DNA of 18,957 bases from positions 1-18,957 of the forward strand of contig JAIRYX010000110.1 of the NCBI GenBank assembly GCA_031267635.1. The letters run 5' to 3'. The notes beneath the pieces are model-generated. The model saw nothing but the letters and a program-made list of their open reading frames with translations. It was not told where the DNA came from and made no database searches. Shown piece by piece: positions 7,505 to 15,034 of this stretch. The position numbers and the translations under genes were made by a program. The stretch is from Planctomycetaceae bacterium (GTDB lineage: Bacteria > Planctomycetota > Planctomycetia > Pirellulales > Thermoguttaceae). Each line of letters opens with the position of its first letter. The first letter of the stretch is position 1.

Positions 7505-8227
7505 GTGTGGAAGAGATTCAAAAAAGCGATTGGTCCCATGACTATTTTTAAGAACGCTATGATTGGCGGTTTAAGTTTATTGTTGCTTATTCTCATGGTG
7601 GGAATGACAGCGGAAACGATCATCGCATCCGAAATTTCGTATAACAGATCATTGTTTGCATCCGCTGAATCGGCGGCGGGCGATTTTGCGCCGTTGTCCA
7701 ATAATAAAGAAAGCGAACACGGCGACTCTGATTTAAATCCGCTCGGAACATGGCAAACGAACACAGCCGTTTGGACAGTGGTCGTGTTCCTTATTTTATT
7801 CGGCTTGTTGACGAAATTCGCGTTTAAGCCGATTATTGAAGGTCTCGATAAACGCGAACTAGCGATTGCCGACAATATTTTGGAGGCGGAACGCGCAAAC
7901 CGCAATGCAAAAGAATTGCTGAATCAATATCAGCAAAAACTTTCGGAAGCCGAAAGCGAAGTGAAAGCGATTGTCGAATCTGGAAAAAAAGAGGCGGAAC
8001 GCGCTGGTGAATCCATTATCGCTAAAGCCCGCGAAGTTGCTGAAGCGGAACGCATCCGCGCCGCAAAAGAAATTGAATCGGCAACCGACGGTGCGTTACA
8101 GGAATTGGCGGAACGCAGTGCAAATCTTGCCGTTTCACTTGCCGGAAAGATTATTCGTGAAAAACTTGATCCGCAAGCGCACGCTAATTTAATCCAAAAT
8201 GCCGTTTCCGACTTTTCAAAAAATTAA
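7505..8227 (+). CDS. atpF: F1Fo-ATP synthase subunit b, N-terminally extended
   Basis: Subunit b is the peripheral stalk linking Fo to F1. The 240-residue product exceeds the usual ~160. Its N-terminus has a signal-like hydrophobic stretch (~20-36) and a polar Ser/Asn/Glu linker (41-85). The true membrane anchor follows (~88-107), and a long charged helix runs from ~112, ending in VSLAGKIIREKLD near the delta-binding end. I kept GTG 7505; an in-frame ATG at 7538 removes 11 residues and would put the signal sequence closer to the N-terminus. Neither has a strong ribosome binding site. It follows atpE by 45 bp. Confidence 0.92.
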   Translation: MWKRFKKAIGPMTIFKNAMIGGLSLLLLILMVGMTAETIIASEISYNRSLFASAESAAGDFAPLSNNKESEHGDSDLNPLGTWQTNTAVWTVVVFLILFGLLTKFAFKPIIEGLDKRELAIADNILEAERANRNAKELLNQYQQKLSEAESEVKAIVESGKKEAERAGESIIAKAREVAEAERIRAAKEIESATDGALQELAERSANLAVSLAGKIIREKLDPQAHANLIQNAVSDFSKN

Positions 8228-8232
8228 TTTTT

Positions 8233-8270
8233 GTCCACGAAAGTCGCAAACATTTGTGGTCTTTGTGGAC
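8233..8270 (+). repeat. Inverted repeat in the atpF-atpH gap
   Basis: GTCCACGAAAG (8233-8243) can pair with CTTTGTGGAC (8261-8270), giving a 10-bp stem with one bulged base and a 17-base loop. The whole hairpin fits in the 59-bp gap between atpF and the ATG of atpH. It may affect translation of the downstream gene or be a small dispersed intergenic repeat. Confidence 0.4.
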
Positions 8271-8286
8271 AGAAAAACCAAAACAT

Positions 8287-8943
8287 ATGTCAAAACCGAT
8301 ACCTGAACAGGACGCATTGTTTGCTGCGGAACTCGTTGCTGACGTCGGCATTGAAAAAATCGCCCAGATGTACGCCGAAGCGTTTTTAGGTGCCGTTGAA
8401 GCGAAAGGCGAATTGATTGATACGGCGGTAGATGAATTTATTTCGTTTATTGCCGATGTTCTCAATACTAATGCGAAATTTGAAGCTATTCTTGCGTCAA
8501 CCGTGATTCCCACTGATAAAAAAATATCCGTGTTGGATCGTGTTTTTGCAGACAAAGCGTCGCCGCTATTTTTAAAATTTTTGAAAGTTCTCGCGTCTCA
8601 CGGACGACTCGAAATCGTGCGTGCCGTGTACCGCGAAGTGATCAAACTCAATGATAAACGTAAAGGACGTATTCCGGTAACGGTAACAACCGCCGCCGAA
8701 TTGTCGTCCGATTTGTTTGACGGTCTCGCGGGACGCTTGCGTGCGAAACTCGGCGGAGAACCGATCATCCGAAACACCGTTGATCCCAATGTGATTGGCG
8801 GAATTGTTGTCCGCGTTGGAGACACGATTTACGATGGCTCCATTGCCTCCCAACTCCTTAATGTGCGTCAACATATAATTGACAGGAGCACCCATGAAAT
8901 TCAAAGCCGACGAGATCGCTTCCGTAATACAGAAGGAAATTGA
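8287..8943 (+). CDS. atpH: F1Fo-ATP synthase subunit delta
   Basis: Delta (OSCP) caps F1 and binds the b stalk. From ATG 8287 the product has 218 residues, slightly longer than the usual ~180. Residues ~23-125 are the helical domain. The C-terminal part carries the family signature VDPNVIGGIVVRVGDTIYDG at 165-184. A TTG start at 8254 would lie inside the preceding hairpin and is less likely. The last 17 codons overlap the start of atpA, and the corresponding tail (STHEIQSRRD and following) runs past the usual end of the family. Confidence 0.94.
   Translation: MSKPIPEQDALFAAELVADVGIEKIAQMYAEAFLGAVEAKGELIDTAVDEFISFIADVLNTNAKFEAILASTVIPTDKKISVLDRVFADKASPLFLKFLKVLASHGRLEIVRAVYREVIKLNDKRKGRIPVTVTTAAELSSDLFDGLAGRLRAKLGGEPIIRNTVDPNVIGGIVVRVGDTIYDGSIASQLLNVRQHIIDRSTHEIQSRRDRFRNTEGN
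8884..8896 (+). promoter_or_regulatory. Ribosome binding site fixing the atpA start
   Basis: AGGAG (8884-8888) lies five bases before ATG 8894. It sits inside the 3' end of atpH, so the two genes overlap by 50 bp. This spacing favours ATG 8894 over the in-frame TTG at 8879. Confidence 0.8.
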
Positions 8944-10408
8944 ACTATTTGAAAGCCAAATCGACGTTCGAGAAGTAGGCCGAGTGATTGAAGTCGGCGA
9001 CGGAATCGCTCGTGTTTACGGTCTTTCGGGAGTGATGTCGAATGAAATGATCGAGTTCCCCAAAAGCGGCGTGACCGGTTTGGCATTTAACCTCGAAGAA
9101 AATAGCGTCGGGGTGATTTTGCTGGGAAATTATCTCGGCATGGCAGAAGGCGACGAAGCTCGTACGACGGGCAAATTGTTGCAAGTTCCAGTAGGCGAAA
9201 ACCTTCTTGGTCGAGTCGTCGATTCGCTCGGAAATCCGCTCGACGGTAAAGGAGCAATTGTCACGAAAGACACACGGTTTGTCGAAACGCCTGCACCGGG
9301 AATTGCTGACCGTCAGCCGGTTCGTCAGTCCTTGCAGACCGGAATCAAAGCCATTGACGCAATGACGCCGATTGGACGCGGACAGCGCGAATTGATTATC
9401 GGCGATCGTAAAACCGGAAAAACCGCTATTTGCATCGACACGATTCTCAATCAAAAAAACACCGGCGTCAAATGCTTTTATGTGGCGATTGGTCAGAAAG
9501 AATCGACGATTGCCGGAATCATTGAAACATTGCGAGAACATGGAGCGTTGGATTATACGACCGTTGTTGTCGCTGGAGCGAGTTCCGCTGCGCCGTTGCA
9601 GTATATCGCACCGTATGCCGGTTGTGCGATGGCGGAATACTTCATGTACAAAGGCGAACACGCTTTAGTCGTATACGACGACCTTTCCAAACAAGCGGTC
9701 GCGTACCGTCAGCTTTCGTTGTTGATGCGTCGGCCGCCGGGACGTGAGGCGTATCCGGGTGACATTTTTTATTGTCACAGTCGTTTGTTGGAACGTGCCG
9801 CGAAATTATCAGACGACCTCGGCGGCGGTTCGCTAACTTCGCTTCCTATTGTCGAAACGCTTGAAGGCGAGGTGTCGGCATACATTCCGACCAACGTGAT
9901 TTCGATTACCGACGGACAAATTTATTTACAGCCGGACTTGTTCTTTCGCGGGCAGCGTCCCGCAATGAACATTGGAATTTCGGTCAGTCGTGTCGGCGGT
10001 TCGGCACAGGTTCCCGCGATGAAACAAGTGGCTGGCGGTTTGCGGCTTGATTTGGCGGCGTTCCGTGAATTGGAAGCGTTTGCCCAACTCGGTTCCGATC
10101 TTGACGCGGCAACACAGTCGCAATTGGATCGCGGTTATCGGATGAACGAACTGCTCAAACAGGGACTCGGCAAACCGATGCACGTGACTGATCAAATTTT
10201 GGTGATTTACGCCGGAACTCGCGGATTTCTTGATAAATTCGAACTTTCGCAAATTAGTAATTGGGAACCGGAATTTTTGGATTACATCCATACAGAAAAA
10301 CGCGACTTGTGGCAAAAAATCACAGACGAAAAGAAACTGTCCGATGAAATCAAATCCCAAATTGAAGCCGCACTTAGTACGTTTAATTCGCGATTTGCGA
10401 AAGGTTAA
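8894..10408 (+). CDS. atpA: F1Fo-ATP synthase subunit alpha
   Basis: Alpha is the non-catalytic nucleotide-binding subunit of F1. The product has 504 residues, normal for the family. Visible signatures are the Walker A GDRKTGKT at 170-177, the YIPTNVISITDGQIYL segment around 330-345, and GISVSRVGGSAQ at 361-372 containing the arginine finger Arg366. The N-terminal beta-barrel (~25-95) and the C-terminal helical domain (~380-504) are complete. It overlaps atpH by 50 bp in another frame, which suggests coupled translation. Confidence 0.98.
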   Translation: MKFKADEIASVIQKEIELFESQIDVREVGRVIEVGDGIARVYGLSGVMSNEMIEFPKSGVTGLAFNLEENSVGVILLGNYLGMAEGDEARTTGKLLQVPVGENLLGRVVDSLGNPLDGKGAIVTKDTRFVETPAPGIADRQPVRQSLQTGIKAIDAMTPIGRGQRELIIGDRKTGKTAICIDTILNQKNTGVKCFYVAIGQKESTIAGIIETLREHGALDYTTVVVAGASSAAPLQYIAPYAGCAMAEYFMYKGEHALVVYDDLSKQAVAYRQLSLLMRRPPGREAYPGDIFYCHSRLLERAAKLSDDLGGGSLTSLPIVETLEGEVSAYIPTNVISITDGQIYLQPDLFFRGQRPAMNIGISVSRVGGSAQVPAMKQVAGGLRLDLAAFRELEAFAQLGSDLDAATQSQLDRGYRMNELLKQGLGKPMHVTDQILVIYAGTRGFLDKFELSQISNWEPEFLDYIHTEKRDLWQKITDEKKLSDEIKSQIEAALSTFNSRFAKG

Positions 10409-10428
10409 TTTTTAGTTGGCTGCAAAAA

Positions 10429-11436
10429 ATGGCAAAAGCAAGAACACTTGACAGACGACGGAAATCAATCCGTAACACGCGAAAGATTACGCGGACGATG
10501 GAACTTGTGGCAACCGCTCAGTTTCGACGGGCGATGGATCGCGCGGTGGCGGCAAGCTCTTACACCAAACGGATTGTTTCTTTGGTTAAAGATCTTTCTC
10601 ACGCCGGAGTTTCGGTAACGCATCCGTTACTGGAGCAGCGAGCGGAAATTAAAAACGTCGCACTGCTTGTTTTGACGGCGAACCGCGGCATGTGCGGCGG
10701 TTACAACGCAAATATGATTCGTATGTCGATGACTCGCTGGCACGAATTGCAACAGGAATTTGGCGATTCTGCGACATTGGAAATTTCAGGAAAACGCGGA
10801 ATTTCAGCGTTTCGGTTTCGCGGAATCGAACCGGACTTGTTTTACACGCACTTTGAAGATAAGCCGACTTTCGACGAAGTCAACGAACTTGCGTCGCGTT
10901 ATATTGAAGAATATTATGATGAAAAAATTGACCGGCTTGAAATTATTTACACAAAATTTATTTCGATGAGCAAACAGGAAGCGGTGCATGAAACGCTTCT
11001 GCCAATGACCGAATTGGTAACGGAAGAAGATGTGTTGGATTACTCGCCGTCTAATGGGATTGTCGACGAAAAAGAAAAGAAAAGCGAATCAGAGCTTCGT
11101 AAAGAAGCGATGATTCGCGCCGCTCAGGCAAAACTCGACAAAGCCGGAGTAGCCGTTGTCCGTGAAGGCGGGGAAATTCCGTTTGATTTTTATCCGTCGG
11201 CGCAAAGCGTAATGGAAGAAGTCGTGCCGAATGCGTTTCGGGTTAAGTTGTTTAAAAGTTTCCTTGATGCGGGCGTGAATGAACAAATTTCGCGGATGGT
11301 CGCTATGAAAGCCGCTACCGAAAACGCCGACCAAATGATCAGCTCGCTTAACACAGCATATAACCGCGCACGTCAGGGACAAATCACTAATGAGATTATC
11401 GAAGTGACAAGCGGTTTCCAAGCACTGGGCGGTTGA
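10429..11436 (+). CDS. atpG: F1Fo-ATP synthase subunit gamma with an internal insert
   Basis: Gamma is the central rotating shaft. The product has 335 residues against about 285-290 in E. coli. The N-terminal helix (RRRKSIRNTRKITRTMELVA), the NRGMCGGYN motif at 85-93 and the C-terminal helix (NEQISRMVAMKAATENADQM and on) are conserved. The extra length is a charged Lys/Glu-rich segment at about 200-250, after ETLLPMTE and before the terminal helix. It begins 20 bp after atpA. The Shine-Dalgarno signal is weak. Confidence 0.96.
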   Translation: MAKARTLDRRRKSIRNTRKITRTMELVATAQFRRAMDRAVAASSYTKRIVSLVKDLSHAGVSVTHPLLEQRAEIKNVALLVLTANRGMCGGYNANMIRMSMTRWHELQQEFGDSATLEISGKRGISAFRFRGIEPDLFYTHFEDKPTFDEVNELASRYIEEYYDEKIDRLEIIYTKFISMSKQEAVHETLLPMTELVTEEDVLDYSPSNGIVDEKEKKSESELRKEAMIRAAQAKLDKAGVAVVREGGEIPFDFYPSAQSVMEEVVPNAFRVKLFKSFLDAGVNEQISRMVAMKAATENADQMISSLNTAYNRARQGQITNEIIEVTSGFQALGG

Positions 11437-11514
11437 AACTGTTCAAAAAATACATCCCATAACAAACGCCGCTTTCTAATACTTAACATTGGAAATTTTT
11501 CTTGAGAGAAAATC

Positions 11515-11997
11515 ATGAGCAATGAAAACGTGAGTGACAATTTCGGCGATATTCCTTCCCCACCGGAAGAAAATCCGCAACCAAACATTCCCAACCAGAA
11601 AACGTTTTGGGGAATGACTGAAAATACGTATTGTATGTTGATGAATTTGATTCAGTTGTTACCGGGCTGGGGAATGATTTTGACAATTGTGATGTGGGTA
11701 ATGAATAAAGACGGTTCTCCGCAAATTAATCAATTTGGAAAAAATGCGACGAACTGGGTCATCAGTTTCGTTATTTATTGTATTACTGCCACTTTTGTCA
11801 ACGCCTTGATTATGGGAGTTTGTGTGATAATTTCATTCATGCTCCAGGCGCCGTTTGTTCTCTTTGGTTATTGGATTTCGGGCGTTTCCTTTTTCGTATT
11901 AGGAATTATTTCCGTTGTCTCTCCGATTATTGCCGCCGTTAAAGCCAATAAAGGAATTTATTGGAAATATCCATTGAGTATTCAATTCTTTAAATAA
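11515..11997 (+). CDS. DUF4870/Tic20-like membrane protein inserted between atpG and atpD
   Basis: A 160-residue protein with a Pro/Asn-rich cytosolic-type N-terminus (1-30) and three hydrophobic segments (about 40-63, 80-107 and 112-142). The pattern of a first helix with LLPGWGMILTIVMWVMNKD, then a polar stretch before ATNWVISF, resembles DUF4870/Tic20-like proteins, whose function is unknown. GAGAGAAAA precedes ATG 11515. It lies in the same orientation 78 bp after atpG and 59 bp before atpD, so it is probably co-transcribed with F1 genes. A link to ATP synthase is not established. Confidence 0.7.
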   Translation: MSNENVSDNFGDIPSPPEENPQPNIPNQKTFWGMTENTYCMLMNLIQLLPGWGMILTIVMWVMNKDGSPQINQFGKNATNWVISFVIYCITATFVNALIMGVCVIISFMLQAPFVLFGYWISGVSFFVLGIISVVSPIIAAVKANKGIYWKYPLSIQFFK

Positions 11998-12056
11998 TTA
12001 AAAATTCTGATTGCCACACAAAAATTGAAACAAAATCCTTGAGTTAGAAATATTTT

Positions 12057-13511
12057 ATGAGTACAGTCACCGAAAAAAACATTGGACGCATCACGCAAGT
12101 GATCGGTTCGACCTTTGACGCGGAGTTTCCGGAAAATAATCTTCCGGCAATTTACAGTGCATTGAAAATCGACAGTGAACAAAAAGGGATCGTCATTCAC
12201 TTGGTCGGTGAAGTGCAGCAACATCTCGGCGGTGGACGTGTGCGCTGTGTGGCATTGGGAAGCACTGACGGCTTGGTTCGTGGAATGGAATGTCTCGACA
12301 CTGGCGCACCGGTATCCGTGCCGGTTGGAAAAGAAACGCTTGGGCGTGTGTTCAATCTGCTTGGCGAACCGATTGATAAACGCGGTCCGATCAGTGCGCC
12401 GGAATATCGCCCGATTCATCAGGACGCTCCGAAACTTGCTCAACTTTCGACCAAGACCGAAATTTTCGTTACCGGTATTAAAGTTATTGATCTTTTAACG
12501 CCGTTCATTCGCGGCGGAAAAGCAGGATTGTTTGGTGGTGCAGGACTCGGCAAAACAGTGATTTTGCAGGAACTGATCGCTCGAATCGCCAGTGCGCACG
12601 GCGGCTCTTCCGTATTTGCAGGAGTTGGCGAGCGTACCCGCGAAGGAAACGACCTTTGGCTTGAAATGCAGGAAGCACAAATCGGCGACACAGGACGAAA
12701 CGTAATGTCGCAAACAACAATGGTGTTTGGTCAGATGAACGAGCCGCCGGGAAGCCGACTCCGCGTCGCGCTCTCCGCGTTGACCATGGCGGAATATTTT
12801 CGCGACACGACTGGAACCGACGTGCTTTTGTTCATTGATAATATTTTCCGTTTTTCGCAAGCAGGAAGCGAAGTGTCCGCTTTGTTGGGACGTATGCCTT
12901 CGGCGGTCGGTTATCAACCGACGCTTGCCAGCGAAATGGGAGCGTTGCAAGAACGAATCGCCTCGACCGACAAAGGAGCGATCACCTCTGTTCAAGCGGT
13001 TTACGTTCCGGCGGACGATCCAACCGATCCGGCTCCGGCAACGGCGTTTGGTCAGCTTGACGCATTCATTTATCTGGAACGCGCGATTTCCGAAAAAGGA
13101 ATTTATCCGGCAGTTGATCCGCTTGCGTCGTCCAGCCGGGTTCTCGACCCGCAATATGTCGGCGAGCGACATTATGCGTGTGCTCGCCGCGTTCAGCAAA
13201 CGTTGCAACGTTACCGCGAATTGCAAGATATCATCGCAATTCTTGGTGTTGACGAGTTAGCGGAGGAAGACAAACTTGTGGTGCATCGCGCCCGTCGTAT
13301 TGAGCGGTTTTTGTCACAGCCGTTTCTTGTCGCTGAAGCGTTCACCGGTAAAAAAGGCGAGATTACGCCGCTTGAAGAAACAATCCGTTCCTTTGAAGAA
13401 ATTTGCGACGGTAAATGGGATCACCTTCCCGAATCGGCATTTTTATATGTCGGAGCTGTTGAACAAGCCGCCGAACAAGCAGAACGCGCTGCGGCTGCTG
13501 CGAAAAAATAA
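12057..13511 (+). CDS. atpD: F1Fo-ATP synthase subunit beta
   Basis: Beta holds the catalytic ATP sites of F1. The 484-residue product has the P-loop GGAGLGKTV (160-168), with Leu164 in place of the common Val. It also has the catalytic glutamate Glu192 in GERTREGNDL, the Walker B segment LLFIDNIFRF (257-266), and the epsilon-contact segment DELAEEDK (399-406), a form of DELSEED. An Ala/Glu/Gln/Lys-rich tail ends the protein. The segment ADDPTDPAPATAF differs slightly from the usual ADDLTDPAPAT. The gene is separated from atpC by a methyltransferase remnant. Confidence 0.98.
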   Translation: MSTVTEKNIGRITQVIGSTFDAEFPENNLPAIYSALKIDSEQKGIVIHLVGEVQQHLGGGRVRCVALGSTDGLVRGMECLDTGAPVSVPVGKETLGRVFNLLGEPIDKRGPISAPEYRPIHQDAPKLAQLSTKTEIFVTGIKVIDLLTPFIRGGKAGLFGGAGLGKTVILQELIARIASAHGGSSVFAGVGERTREGNDLWLEMQEAQIGDTGRNVMSQTTMVFGQMNEPPGSRLRVALSALTMAEYFRDTTGTDVLLFIDNIFRFSQAGSEVSALLGRMPSAVGYQPTLASEMGALQERIASTDKGAITSVQAVYVPADDPTDPAPATAFGQLDAFIYLERAISEKGIYPAVDPLASSSRVLDPQYVGERHYACARRVQQTLQRYRELQDIIAILGVDELAEEDKLVVHRARRIERFLSQPFLVAEAFTGKKGEITPLEETIRSFEEICDGKWDHLPESAFLYVGAVEQAAEQAERAAAAAKK

Positions 13512-13580
13512 CAGATGGAAACGTTTTTGCAACGTATGAGGTGATTATTTTTGCGTGGTTCTTTTTCGACAAGGGATAAT

Positions 13581-13868
13581 ATGATAGCGACAACGAATCA
13601 GATTATTTGCGATCATTGCCTTTCAGCGTTGAAGTAAATTACGCAAAAGATTGACATGGCGTTCCTTGATCTACCGTTCAATCAACAAAAAGATTATTCT
13701 TTGCATGACGACAACATGCCCGAAAAAAAATATTGGGCGATGATGAAAGATGTTTGTCAAGCGGTTTATGATATTACTGGCGACGGCGGGTGCGTTTATT
13801 TTATGCAAAGAGAAAAAAATAAAGAAACAACAATTTTCGTTAAGAATCGCTTTGGGATATGGGATTAA
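13581..13868 (+). pseudogene. N-terminal remnant of a beta-class DNA methyltransferase
   Basis: Translated from ATG 13581, the frame reads MIATTNQIICDHCLSALK, then an in-frame TAA (13635-13637), then ITQKIDMAFLDLPFNQQKDY and a segment ending GGCVYFMQREKN. This matches the start of N6-adenine/N4-cytosine methyltransferases whose catalytic motif IV lies near the N-terminus. The motif normally reads DPPFNQ; here it is DLPFNQ (13668-13685). Similarity fades after ~13820 and the frame stops at 13866-13868, so the AdoMet-binding domain is absent. The part from ATG 13656 is open for 70 codons but cannot make an enzyme. It is most likely a fossil of an insertion between atpD and atpC. Confidence 0.72.
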
Positions 13869-13926
13869 TGGATTCCATTTATCATTTTTTAGTTTTCTCA
13901 TTGACATTTTAGTTTAAGTTTGAATT

Positions 13927-14322
13927 ATGAGATGTGTTGTTGTTACTCCTGAAGAAACGATTCTCAATGTGGAATCGGATTTTGTTGCGATTCCGCTTTA
14001 TGACGGCGAAATTGGAATTGGCGGTCATCACACTCCACTTGTCGGGCGACTTGGTTGTGGAGAGTTGCGTATCAAAGACAAAGAAAATTTGTCAAGTTAT
14101 TATGTCGAAAATGGATTTGTTGAAGTCCTCAATAATACAGTAACGCTTCTAACAAATCGTGCTGTACCGATTTCCGAACTGGATATCGACAAGTCAACGG
14201 CTTTGTTGAATTCGGCATTGAAAAAATTTACAAAAAACGAAGAACAGCTCGATTTAAAAGAACAAAATATTTTTGCTGCAAGGTCGCAGGTACGCCTTGC
14301 AAGAAAAGCAAAAGGAGAGTAA
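13927..14322 (+). CDS. atpC: F1Fo-ATP synthase subunit epsilon
   Basis: Epsilon joins gamma and the c-ring and can inhibit ATP hydrolysis. The 131-residue product has the typical beta-sandwich start: TPEETILNVESDFVAIPLYD, then DGEIGI (26-31), HHTPL and GCGELRIK (43-50). A C-terminal helical region runs from about 84. It is separated from atpD by 415 bp holding a methyltransferase remnant, whereas these genes normally abut. Expression then depends on read-through or on a promoter in that gap. Confidence 0.95.
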   Translation: MRCVVVTPEETILNVESDFVAIPLYDGEIGIGGHHTPLVGRLGCGELRIKDKENLSSYYVENGFVEVLNNTVTLLTNRAVPISELDIDKSTALLNSALKKFTKNEEQLDLKEQNIFAARSQVRLARKAKGE

Positions 14323-14629
14323 ATTTCCCTGATTATTTCTCATTTTGGGGAAACAATATCTGAAAAAACACATGTAACGATTCAGTCGATCAAACCACAT
14401 CAATCCGTACCGGACAACTGGGGTGTAGTTACCGTCAATACATATTACTATTTCAGCCCTTATTTATAAAATTCCCTTATTAGCTCAAATTGCACCAATG
14501 TTCCCTGATTTTTCGTTCAAGCTTTTTTGGTAACAATCCATCATCTAAAAAATTAAGGACATCAGGACGCGTTTGAGGGCTTTGTTGGTTACTAAGGGCA
14601 ACTTAGGGCGCAATGGTAAAGCCGTTCGG

Positions 14630-14657
14630 ATAACTCTGCAGCGTAATGCGGAGTTAT
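14630..14657. repeat. 11-bp stem hairpin
   Basis: ATAACTCTGCA (14630-14640) pairs with TGCGGAGTTAT (14647-14657) with one G-T pair, around the 6-base loop GCGTAA. No T tract follows on either strand, so it is not a classical terminator. It lies 56 bp before the solitary terminal-repeat copy and may be part of the same degraded element. Confidence 0.45.
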
Positions 14658-14712
14658 TATTCTGTACTCCCGAAATAGATAACCATCCATACTTCAGACT
14701 GAATTGAGACAT

Positions 14713-14729
14713 TGCGTAACATGAGTTAA
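14713..14729. repeat. Solitary copy of the MITE-like terminal repeat
   Basis: TGCGTAACATGAGTTAA is identical to the reverse complement of the left end at 4321-4337 and has one mismatch to the right end at 4741-4757. Similarity to the right end extends outward on both sides (TTGAG upstream, AAAA downstream). No inverted partner is visible nearby, so this may be a degraded element or a solo end. Confidence 0.65.
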
Positions 14730-14822
14730 AACCACATAGTTTATGACTCAAAACAGCAAAATTCAGAAGCGATTGAATAGTTACATTTTTTCAAAAAAAA
14801 TTCCTATTTTCATCTCTACGGC

Positions 14823-14851
14823 TTGTGATGTGACAACGATATTATTATAAT
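14823..14851 (+). promoter_or_regulatory. Candidate promoter of the coiled-coil membrane protein gene
   Basis: TTGTGA (14823-14828) and TATAAT (14846-14851) are separated by 17 bp and lie upstream of the gene starting at 15035. The implied leader is about 175 nt. Confidence 0.5.
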
Positions 14852-15034
14852 GAATTTCTTCCACACTTGAAAATTCGTTTTTTAAGGCGGTATTTCTCAT
14901 TCATCTGTCTCCAAAGCCCCTTTGTTAATGAAAGCGTTTTTCATAAAAACCGAACCTTCAAATGGAATGAGTTATCGTCATCGTAGTTCACAAGCATTAA
15001 AAAAATCGTCACTCATAAAACAGAGGAAAATCTT

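Larger units (their letters stand above)
14323..15034. other. Gene-free spacer after the atp operon
   Basis: About 710 bp without a credible gene. It contains a weak inverted repeat right after the atpC stop (TTTCCC 14324-14329 with GGGAAA 14348-14353, 18-base loop, no T tract), a stronger hairpin at 14630-14657, a solitary copy of the MITE-like terminal sequence at 14713-14729, and a promoter candidate for the next gene. The minus-strand frame at 14545-14751 has no supporting signal. Confidence 0.6.

Noticed and set aside
8254..8286. TTG start extending atpH by 11 codons
   Set aside because: It falls within the inverted repeat and gives an atypical N-terminus; ATG 8287 fits better.
13656..13868. 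Independent 70-residue hypothetical protein
   Set aside because: The same frame upstream of the stop at 13635 continues the methyltransferase match, so this is a fragment and not a gene with its own start.
14545..14751. Minus-strand 68-codon frame
   Set aside because: It spans the hairpin and the solo terminal repeat, lacks a ribosome binding site and resembles no family I know.
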